32,898 nucleotides of DNA from Candidatus Kuenenia stuttgartensis (GTDB taxonomy: Bacteria > Planctomycetota > Planctomycetia > Planctomycetales > Planctomycetaceae). The DNA lies in assembly GCA_945861465.1 (NCBI GenBank), contig CAMAVB010000061.1:1-32898 (forward strand), given 5' to 3'. Both the position numbers and the translations under genes were made by a program. Positions within the stretch are counted from its first letter, which is position 1. Each line of letters begins with the position of its first letter. The notes under the pieces are model-generated. The model searched no databases and was not told the DNA's origin. It worked only from the letters and a program-made list of their open reading frames with translations. This document shows positions 22,766 to 29,603 of the stretch, piece after piece.

Positions 22766-23824
22766 TTAGCGTCGCGACGTTGGCGACGAAGGAGGGCGAA
22801 CCGATGAAGGTGCGGGACAGCAATCAAGCGGACACACGTCGTGGTTAGCAGGGAATTGGCCGACGCATTCTCGATCAGCTCCGTGGATGCGTTCCTGAAT
22901 GAGTTTTCGGATCATGCTGACGAAACGCGGATGATTGCCCGGAGTGCCGGCGCGGACCATTCGAATTGCGTGTTCATCGCAGAATCGTCGCGCTTCATCG
23001 TCAAGATCGTAAAGGACCTCCATGTGGTCCGACAGGAATCCGATTGGCGAAATGACCACCTTCTCGACTCCGTGGGATTTTGCCTCCCGCAGATGATCAA
23101 GGATGTCGGGTTCCAGCCATGGATCCTGAGGACGACCGCTGCGACTTTGATAGACCAGTTTCCAGCGGGATTCCGGGAGATCAAGCTGTTCAGCGACCAG
23201 TCGGCACGATTCGCGAAGTTGCTTCTCGTAGTCTGATGTCGATGACATACTCAGCGGGATGCTGTGCGCCGTAAACGCAACGTGGACCGCGTCGCGGACG
23301 TCGACCGGGAAGTTTGCCAGAGCTATGCCAACCTGTTCGGCAAGTACGGCAATAAAGTCCGGATGATTATAGAACACGCGCAATTTGTCGATCTGCAATC
23401 CGTCAGCCTCAGGCTGCTCAAGAGCAGCGGCGATGTTCTCGCGGTACTGACGACAGCCGGAGTAGCAACTGAAGCCGGACGTGACGTACGTCAAAGCCCG
23501 CTTGACTCCATCCTGTTTCATCTGAACCATTGTGTCGTTGAGATAAGGCTTCCAGTTTCGATTGCCCCAATAGATCGGCAAGCGAATATCATGCGCGTCC
23601 AGCTCCTCTCGGAGTTCTGCGATCAGCACGCGGCACTGTTCGTTGATCGGACTGATCCCGCCAAAGTGGTAGTAATGCTCCGCGACTTCCAGCAGCCGTT
23701 CGCGTGGCACCGGTTTGCCGCGCAGGACATTTTCCAGAAACGGAATAACGTCTTCATGTTTTTCGGGACCTCCAAAGGACAGGAACAGGATCGCATCGTA
23801 ATGCACGCCGGGTGAGTTGTTCAT
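22766..23824 (-). CDS. hemH: Ferrochelatase (HemH/CpfC family)
   Basis: A 352-aa enzyme that inserts Fe2+ into a porphyrin in the late haem pathway. The active site shows AHSIP (His187) and DHMEVLYDLD (Glu269), the family pair for metal insertion. LSFGGPEKHEDVIPFLENV, FGGISPINEQ and YQSRSGRPQDPWLEPD are also conserved. The FGGPE...FLENV start and CYSGCRQYREN resemble the actinobacterial coproporphyrin-ferrochelatase branch, so the product could be coproheme; the sequence alone cannot decide. Cys120/124 plus C-terminal Cys320, 331, 335 and 336 (DVCPLDCCP) could hold a [2Fe-2S] cluster as in mycobacterial enzymes. The last 15 residues are Ser/Pro/Arg-rich and end in a repeat-like region. The regulator gene ends 10 nt upstream, suggesting an operon. 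Confidence 0.94.
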   Translation of the reverse strand: MNNSPGVHYDAILFLSFGGPEKHEDVIPFLENVLRGKPVPRERLLEVAEHYYHFGGISPINEQCRVLIAELREELDAHDIRLPIYWGNRNWKPYLNDTMVQMKQDGVKRALTYVTSGFSCYSGCRQYRENIAAALEQPEADGLQIDKLRVFYNHPDFIAVLAEQVGIALANFPVDVRDAVHVAFTAHSIPLSMSSTSDYEKQLRESCRLVAEQLDLPESRWKLVYQSRSGRPQDPWLEPDILDHLREAKSHGVEKVVISPIGFLSDHMEVLYDLDDEARRFCDEHAIRMVRAGTPGNHPRFVSMIRKLIQERIHGADRECVGQFPANHDVCPLDCCPAPSSVRPPSSPTSRR

Positions 23825-23834
23825 AAGAGGAGAT

Positions 23835-24701
23835 TCAGTCGCGGGGAATGAGAGTCGTGGAAAACGCTTCCAGGTGTCGAAAGTTGTCGCAGTACGTCGT
23901 GTAGCGGAGAAGGCGGCGAATGTCAGCCGTCAGCGCTTGACCTCCGACCGCGATTGCCGAACCAAACGTCGTTGCCGTGTCAAACAGTACATTAAAACCG
24001 GCAACGAATCGATCGACATCGCGAATGGATGCCACACTGAGCCACAGCAAACGCGGTCGATCACGTTCGAGGGCCTTGCACAGCGTCGCAAAAGGCAACA
24101 TGTTCCCCAATGAGTTCGCGCGCCAACCACAATCCCGGAGCACCAGTTCGGACATGGACGCCGCGAGCGTATACGGGTCACCATCCAGCGTGCCACCCAT
24201 GGCGAGCGGGCCGTCGATTTCCCCTGTCCCGACCGCGCGACGAAGTTCATGGATCACTCGACTGCATGTTTCACAGGCGCGGCGTTCTTCAAACACCTCC
24301 ATGCTCCCGCATTGCCACAGCTCGCCGATTTTTTGAAACGCAGGAGTGATGACCGTGTCGCAGATCGTCGCGACCGAGGTGTTGCTGAGGTACAGATCCA
24401 GCACAACTCGACGAGCAGTCATCTCGTCTCCGGAAGCCAAAGCCCCTTGAAATTCACTAATCCCACTGTCTCCATGCAGCGAAGTGGATCCCAATCCTTC
24501 AGGCAAACCAATCAGTTCCGGTCGGATGATTGATTTCCCAGCATCCCGCACGTAATGCAGAACAGAATCCAGTTGCAAACGCCGATGCCCGCCGCCCGTC
24601 TTTTCTGCCTGAATCAAGCCTTTATCGACCCAACGCTTCAGTGAAGATTCGCTCACCCCAATTGCAGCGGCAATCTCTTTTGGTGAAAAGAAAGGGCTCA
24701 T
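23835..24701 (-). CDS. CarH-like MerR-family regulator with degenerate B12-binding domain
   Basis: A 288-aa protein. The N-terminus (1-60) is a MerR-type helix-turn-helix, FSPKEIAAAIGVSESSLKRW then TGGGHRRL. A four-helix cap (about 85-155) and a Rossmann-like cobalamin-binding domain (165-285) follow, the layout of the light sensor CarH. Both metal-ligand motifs are changed: W-x9-EH reads Trp129...Glu139-Arg140, and E-x-H reads Asp175-Pro-Tyr177. The His that would bind cobalt is a Tyr and the cap His is an Arg. GALAS, GLFD-like and GSAIAVGGQAL segments suggest the fold is intact. It could regulate without B12, like myxobacterial CarA-type proteins, or bind another ligand. It precedes hemH by 10 nt, so porphyrin or haem control is plausible. 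Confidence 0.85.
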   Translation of the reverse strand: MSPFFSPKEIAAAIGVSESSLKRWVDKGLIQAEKTGGGHRRLQLDSVLHYVRDAGKSIIRPELIGLPEGLGSTSLHGDSGISEFQGALASGDEMTARRVVLDLYLSNTSVATICDTVITPAFQKIGELWQCGSMEVFEERRACETCSRVIHELRRAVGTGEIDGPLAMGGTLDGDPYTLAASMSELVLRDCGWRANSLGNMLPFATLCKALERDRPRLLWLSVASIRDVDRFVAGFNVLFDTATTFGSAIAVGGQALTADIRRLLRYTTYCDNFRHLEAFSTTLIPRD

Positions 24702-24903
24702 CGGATCTCAATCTCCAATCCGTCTGTCTCTGCTGTGCGCGTCACGAATGCACTCGTAAATTCTGTCGAAACTCCAGGCTTCGCAAGCCATTACCGGTTT
24801 TAGACAGTGTTTGATCCTCGCCCATTCTCTATCTGAACGATATGAGCGTTTTTCTGCGAAAAAACAGTGGGGCGGCCCTGAGGCGACCAATACTCCGCGC
24901 TGC

Positions 24904-25009
24904 TTAGGACCGGCGCAGAATTCACTGTCGTCTTTCGGACGTGGGGCACTTTTTTTACGTGCCCGGCACGATGGAATCGTGCCCCACTTATTTCTGTCTG
25001 AGTCCTGAA
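24904..25009 (+). repeat. Dispersed structured repeat, family 2, copy 2
   Basis: This is the second copy of the 6845-6950 element, in the same orientation. Its first stem reads GGGCAC/GTGCCC where copy 1 has GAGCAC/GTGCTC, a compensated A-T to G-C change. The second hairpin (GGCACGAT-GGA-ATCGTGCC) and CCCACTTATTTCTGTCT are identical. It lies between the regulator gene and the sialidase-like gene. Outside it, 24702-24903 shows nothing recognisable. Confidence 0.85.
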
Positions 25010-25080
25010 CGCCCGCATCGCCCGCAACCCAGAGTTGCCCGTCACTCCGTGGCGGGAAGACTCGCGTCGGAGACACGAGC

Positions 25081-25108
25081 AAAAATGATGCGCGCACGGA
25101 GCGCGCAT
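25081..25108 (-). terminator. Intrinsic terminator of the sialidase-like gene
   Basis: On the minus strand ATGCGCGC-TCCGT-GCGCGCAT is followed by CATTTTT. The stem is 8 bp and perfect, and it lies 63 nt after the stop at 25172. Confidence 0.6.
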
Positions 25109-25171
25109 AAAACAGGATACGACTCTAAAATGGTACTTTCCAGCGCGTGTTGTATATTTCATGGCGAGTCC

Positions 25172-26398
25172 TTACTGAGCGTGAGGATCTCCTCTCACTA
25201 TCCAGTCTTCGTTGAAGGTGGCGTGCTTCATTGTTTTGCCTTCGTCACAGAAATAACTGTAAACGCAGTGGATCAAACCGTCGGTCGTCTGAATTACGCA
25301 CGGGTAGTGAAACGAGCCTGCGGGCTGGTCTTCAAGACGGCGTGACGTTTTCCATGTTTGACCTTCGTCGGTCGAGAGACTTACCGCCAGCTTGTTGCGG
25401 CCCGACTGAGTATCGTTGTGGACCAGAATCCAATGGCCGTTTTTCAGGCGAATACCGTCAAGACCCGAACCGGGGTTGATGAGTTCGCTGACTCCGACAG
25501 AACCCCATGTGATGCCATCGTCTGTGGACTCGGCTAAGCGAACATGTCCGGTGAATCCGTTCTCCCGCATGTACGCGACCAATGTCCCATCGGCGCGACG
25601 CAGCACTGCGGGCTGAATCGCACCGAAGCCGAGCAGCGGTTTGCCTGCGAACCAGTTCGAACCGCCGTCGTCACTGATCGCCATGATGGAAATGGAAAAC
25701 GTATCCGTATACAGCGGCAGCAGGATGCGACCGGATGGCAGGACCGTTGGCTTGCATCGCGGCTGCCAGCCAAGGCGCTGATACAGTTTTTGACTGAGCT
25801 TCGTTTTGGCCTCCTCGATTTCTGCTTTTTCCTTTTCCGGGAGCGGAACCGGCAATTCGGCCAGCAGCTGATCGAGCGTTTTGATTAAATCGCCGGAAAA
25901 GTCAACTGGCTTGAGCAGAATCGTGTCGTCGCGATTCCACATGGGACAACCGTCACCGGATGGATCTTCGCTCACTTTCATATGCGTCAGACACGACTCC
26001 CAGCTGTTGGCAATGATGACCGGCCAGAACAGAAACAATTGTCCCTTCGCGTCGGCCATCATCGCCGTGTTGCAATCCGGAAACCCCGGTGTGTCCGTCA
26101 TCAGAAATGCTTCGCCCCAGCCTGCGGCACCCGCCTTTCGTCTGGCTCCAAACACTGCAACGTCGTCCGCCGTTCGTTCTCCACTCCCGCGATACCATGA
26201 CACGATCAGTTCACCATTTGCCAGTTCCGCAATCCCAGGGGCATGGTTGTGCTGGGCTTTGAATGGAAAGACGATCTCCGCTGAGTAGACCGGCGACAGC
26301 TCTGCCGGGCCATCTGCTGCAGGAAAAAGGCGTGTCACGCTAACGGCGGCGAAGACCACGATGCCTCGGGTAACAATGTTTGATACAGGATTGAACAT
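25172..26398 (-). CDS. Secreted BNR/Asp-box sialidase-like protein
   Basis: A 408-aa exported protein with signal peptide (FNPVSNIVTRGIVVFAAVSV to AADG). Three Asp-box motifs, SDDGGSNWFAG, STDDGITWGS and STDEGQTWKT, mark a BNR beta-propeller as in exo-alpha-sialidases. HNHAPGIAELANGELIVSWY, PVIIANSWES and RLKNGHWILVHND belong to the same planctomycete family of predicted glycoside hydrolases. The classical sialidase FRIP loop is not obvious, so activity on sialic acid is uncertain; a related exo-glycosidase or lyase is possible. AAGG lies 8 nt before the ATG. The gene is single and has its own terminator downstream. Confidence 0.82.
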   Translation of the reverse strand: MFNPVSNIVTRGIVVFAAVSVTRLFPAADGPAELSPVYSAEIVFPFKAQHNHAPGIAELANGELIVSWYRGSGERTADDVAVFGARRKAGAAGWGEAFLMTDTPGFPDCNTAMMADAKGQLFLFWPVIIANSWESCLTHMKVSEDPSGDGCPMWNRDDTILLKPVDFSGDLIKTLDQLLAELPVPLPEKEKAEIEEAKTKLSQKLYQRLGWQPRCKPTVLPSGRILLPLYTDTFSISIMAISDDGGSNWFAGKPLLGFGAIQPAVLRRADGTLVAYMRENGFTGHVRLAESTDDGITWGSVGVSELINPGSGLDGIRLKNGHWILVHNDTQSGRNKLAVSLSTDEGQTWKTSRRLEDQPAGSFHYPCVIQTTDGLIHCVYSYFCDEGKTMKHATFNEDWIVRGDPHAQ

Positions 26399-26540
26399 CG
26401 CCTAAGCCTTGGGAAAGTGAACTTGACGTTCAATCAGGAAAAAATTCGCCGTTTTCGCGTAAGATCTTAACAACTCATGTACAGAATGCCAGCGTCTTCA
26501 ACGCTGATAGTGACCTTTTTTTCTCCGGGGAGTGACTGGC

Positions 26541-27356
26541 ATGAAATCAATGAAGAGATTGAAACTCGGATTTATGTTGATTGAGCTGCTGGTGGTGATC
26601 GCCATCATCGCCATTCTGATCGCTCTGCTGCTGCCTGCCGTTTAGCAGGCTCGCGAGACTGCTCGCCGGACGCAGTGCAAGAATAACATGCGTCAGATCG
26701 GACTCGCATTCCACAACTATCACGACACACATTCTCGCTTTCCACAGCCATCCATGATCGGCTTAACAGTTTCGAGCGGCCTGATTATTCGCAGTGGCTC
26801 GAGTTGGTGTACGATGCTGCTGCCATACATGGAACAAGGGAATGTCTACAGTACCCTTGCTTATACTGGCCAGACACCGGCCGCCGCGCGAGAAGGCTGG
26901 GGAACATGGTCTTTAAGCGTCCAGGATCCCGGGATGGGTGCATTGAGTTCTGGCGGTAAAGGTGGAAGCCTGCGGGACTTCACTGATGGCACGTCCAACG
27001 CGATACTCGTCGGCGAAGTCTGTGCCCGTACAGCTCTTTACCGGAAGGGAAGGCTGATTCCAACCAGTGACCCCGTTGCAGCCGCCCAGGCGATCGTCGG
27101 CAGCGGCATGTGGGCGGATCTGTTTAAAGGGGATACGCGGGTGAGCGGAGTGCTGTTTGACGGCACTGGAACAGATGGTCCTTGCGCTATAAATTGTGCA
27201 AATTCCCGCACGGCAGGGTTGTATTCATGGCACACAGGTGGAGCTCACATCGCCCTCGCGGATGGCTCCGCCAGGTTCATCAGCGAGAATGTCTCGGCTT
27301 ACATTTTAGCCTCGCTGATTACGAAGGCCGGCGGCGAAGTGATTGGTGAATTCTGA
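26541..27356 (+). pseudogene. DUF1559 pilin-like gene with in-frame amber stop
   Basis: A planctomycete DUF1559 gene of the prepilin type. The N-terminus MKSMKRLKLGFMLIELLVVI has the prepilin peptidase site (G10-F11, Glu15) and a hydrophobic helix. At codon 35 (26643-26645) the frame reads TAG where this family has CAG (canonical PAVQQARE; here PAV-stop-QARETARRTQCKNN). A single C to T change explains it. Downstream the same frame runs on intact for 237 codons: MRQIGLAFHNYHDTHSRFPQ, the SW-box region, HTGGAHIALADGSARF and a KAGGEVIGEF end. GGGGAG is 9 nt before the ATG. A late ATG at 26688 would give a protein without its export signal. A hairpin CAGCGT-CTTCA-ACGCTG (26490-26506) and a T run lie just upstream. 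This is either a real nonsense mutation or a base-call error. Confidence 0.85.
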
Positions 27357-27703
27357 AGTCTCGCCGACTTGCCTCCAATGGCCGATGATCAAGGGGATTC
27401 CTGTCGTCGCGGATGATGGCATCCTCAGTTGAATTCGGTGAACTTCGCCGCGAAACTGCGGATCTTCCGGCAATTGGCCGACATGCCGGAACGGCGCTCC
27501 GCTTGGTTCGGCCTACAACTTTAACCCCAATTCGTTGGTTTGACAGAGCACTTGCCACCGGTAACTGTTCCGGAACACATTGGAAAAAACGGCGGCTAGC
27601 GCCGTGCCGCTCACAGAGAAATGGCTTTCGTCCACGCCGATGGACACGACGCGATGACGATACTTCCGCCAATTCGTTTCAATCACTCATCAATTGAAGA
27701 ACA
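27357..27703. other. Intergenic region upstream of lysA
   Basis: No gene was recognised. TTGACA (27540-27545) and TAACTG (27562-27567), 16 nt apart, are a weak lysA promoter candidate. A hairpin ACGGCG-GCTAG-CGCCGT (27589-27605), bordered by A6 on its left, follows. On the minus strand it reads as a stem with a T run, but no minus-strand gene uses it. The block including GGCTAGCGCCGTGCCGCT resembles dispersed planctomycete repeats. Confidence 0.4.
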
Positions 27704-28966
27704 ATGCAAAAGCCCCTTCCATTCGACGCTGCGACCGTTCGCCGTATCGCTGAAAAATATCCAACCCCGTTCTATCTGTACCACGAACAGGGAATGCGGG
27801 AGACCGCTCGCAAACTCAACGCAGCGTTTGCGTGGTGTCCCGGATTTCGAGAGTACTTTGCGGTTAAGGCATTGCCAAATCCGTACGTCCTGGAAGTGCT
27901 GAAGGACGAAGGCCTTGGCGCGGACTGTTCCAGTCTTGCAGAACTGGAACTCTCGGAACGCATCGGCCTGGGCGGCGAGGATCTGATGTTCACATCGAAT
28001 AACACTCAGGCCCACGAGTATCAGAGAGCAGCGAATCTGGGGGCCATTATTAATCTGGATGATTTGTCACACATCGATTATCTGCGGGAATATGTTGGTC
28101 TGCCGGATCTGCTCTGTTTTCGCTACAACCCCGGATCGGCGCGCGAGGGCAATGTGATTATCGGCAAGCCGGAAGAAGCCAAGTACGGTTTCACCGAAGC
28201 ACAACTCTTCGAAGGATATGCCATCCTGAAAGCCGCAGGAGTCAAGCGATTTGGCTTGCACACGATGGTGGCCTCGAATGAACTTAACGGCGACTTCTTT
28301 GTCGAAACCGCTCGCATGGTGTTTGATCTGGCCGTGCGCATTCATCAGCAACTCGGTGTGCGGATGGAATTCGTCAATCTTGGCGGAGGCATCGGAATTC
28401 CTTATCGCCCGGAACACAAGCCTGTCGATTTGCAGGCCGTCGGGCAGGGCGTTAAAAAGGCTTACGATGCGATGATCGTTGGCACGCCTCTCGACCCGCT
28501 CAAAGTCATCATGGAAAACGGCCGCGTGATCACCGGACCACATGGATTTCTTGTGACGACCGCCATTCATCACAAGCACATCTACCGCGATTACGTCGGC
28601 GTCGATGCCTGCATGTCGAACCTGATGCGTCCTGGAATGTACGGGGCCTACCATCACATCACAGTCCTGGGAAAGGAACATGCCCCGCATGATCGCATTG
28701 TCGATGTGGTCGGATCACTGTGTGAAAACAATGACAAGTTCGCCATCAACCGCTCCCTGCCAGTCGTCGAACGCGGCGACCTGCTTGTCATTCACGACGC
28801 AGGCGCCCACGGCCATGCGATGGGGTTTCAATACAACGGTAAGCTGCGCTGTGCTGAACTGCTGATGAAGCCGGATGGATCAGTGAAAATGATCCGCCGC
28901 GCTGAAACGCACGACGACTATTTTGCCACCCTCGATTTTTCAGGTCTGGCGTGTACTAAATCTTAA
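27704..28966 (+). CDS. lysA: Diaminopimelate decarboxylase (PLP-dependent)
   Basis: A 420-aa fold-III PLP enzyme that turns meso-diaminopimelate into lysine. The PLP lysine is Lys55 in YFAVKALPNP. GGGIGIPY (227-234) is the phosphate-binding loop, and GSLCENND (Cys340) is the C-E-x-x-D substrate motif region. The usual EPGR is ENGR (271-274) and the tyrosine of G-A-Y-G is His (HDAGAHGHAMGF, 364-375), variants of one clade of these enzymes. Because of them, activity on another D- or L-amino acid is possible. GAAG lies 5 nt before the ATG. Its stop codon is part of a short tandem repeat, and a cupin gene follows by 116 nt. Confidence 0.9.
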   Translation: MQKPLPFDAATVRRIAEKYPTPFYLYHEQGMRETARKLNAAFAWCPGFREYFAVKALPNPYVLEVLKDEGLGADCSSLAELELSERIGLGGEDLMFTSNNTQAHEYQRAANLGAIINLDDLSHIDYLREYVGLPDLLCFRYNPGSAREGNVIIGKPEEAKYGFTEAQLFEGYAILKAAGVKRFGLHTMVASNELNGDFFVETARMVFDLAVRIHQQLGVRMEFVNLGGGIGIPYRPEHKPVDLQAVGQGVKKAYDAMIVGTPLDPLKVIMENGRVITGPHGFLVTTAIHHKHIYRDYVGVDACMSNLMRPGMYGAYHHITVLGKEHAPHDRIVDVVGSLCENNDKFAINRSLPVVERGDLLVIHDAGAHGHAMGFQYNGKLRCAELLMKPDGSVKMIRRAETHDDYFATLDFSGLACTKS

Positions 28967-29032
28967 TCCTACTCTTAATCCTACTCTTAATCTCTTCGAC
29001 TGCCGTCGTGGCGACGAGTGATTAGGATTAAG
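28962..29032. repeat. 12-bp tandem repeat and inverted arm after lysA
   Basis: CTTAATCCTACT occurs twice (28962-28973, 28974-28985) with a partial third unit. TAGGATTAAG (29023-29032) is the inverted arm of CTTAATCCTA. The lysA stop codon is inside the first unit. The segment can fold as a hairpin and could end transcription or be a mobile repeat scar. Confidence 0.6.
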
Positions 29033-29082
29033 ATTAAAAGCAGGGAAACGCTGTCAGTAAGTCGTCATTCAGGAAACTCCAC

Positions 29083-29439
29083 ATGCCGTTCATCGATCTG
29101 ACCACGCTGCCGTACATCGAACCGGTCCCCGGATGCCGCATGAGGACTCCGCACGGGCAGAATCTGATGTTGTCGTACCTTGAAATGGACGACGGTGCCG
29201 AAGTCCCCATGCACCACCATCCGCATGAACAAGGCGGTATCCTGCTTCAGGGAAAAGTTCAGTTGACGATCGGCGAGGATACACGCATCGTCGAAGCCGG
29301 TTCACTCTTCATCATCCCACCCAATGTCCCGCATCGGGCCGTTGCCGTCGATGGTCCGGCGGTCGTGCTGGACGTCTTCAGTCCGGTCAGGGAAGACTAC
29401 GCAGAACTTGCGAATCGCTACATCCCGAAGTTGAGTTAA
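29083..29439 (+). CDS. Cupin-fold protein, probable metal-binding
   Basis: A 118-aa single-domain cupin. The first motif is MHHHPHEQ (His44-46, His48, Glu49) and the second is IPPNVPHRAV (His84), the usual metal ligands. G-x-VQLTIGED and GSLFIIPP are the conserved strands. Small cupins of this kind are often sugar or phenolic dioxygenases or isomerases, or act as sensors; the substrate is not visible. AGGA lies 9 nt before the ATG. It follows lysA on the same strand and may be in the same transcript. Confidence 0.88.
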   Translation: MPFIDLTTLPYIEPVPGCRMRTPHGQNLMLSYLEMDDGAEVPMHHHPHEQGGILLQGKVQLTIGEDTRIVEAGSLFIIPPNVPHRAVAVDGPAVVLDVFSPVREDYAELANRYIPKLS

Positions 29440-29485
29440 TCGTTCATCGAAAACATTGAGGCAGTCCCGGCACAAAGGCCAGTGG

Positions 29486-29588
29486 CTCTGTCTGTGATGA
29501 GCTGATGGGTTGTGTGCCACTGGCTCTGCCAGTGTTTCATGCAGGTCGCGAACACTGGCAGAGCCAGTGGCACACATCAAAGCACGAA
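29486..29588 (+). repeat. Dispersed double-hairpin repeat, family 1, copy 2
   Basis: The arms 29511-29536 and 29551-29576 form a perfect 26-bp inverted repeat with a 14-nt loop. Each arm is a CACTGGC-NNN-GCCAGTG palindrome. It matches 1398-1500 over its full length in the other orientation. It sits between the convergent cupin and YXWGXW genes, where it could act as a two-way terminator. Confidence 0.85.
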
Positions 29589-29603
29589 CGACAAAGCACC
29601 ACG

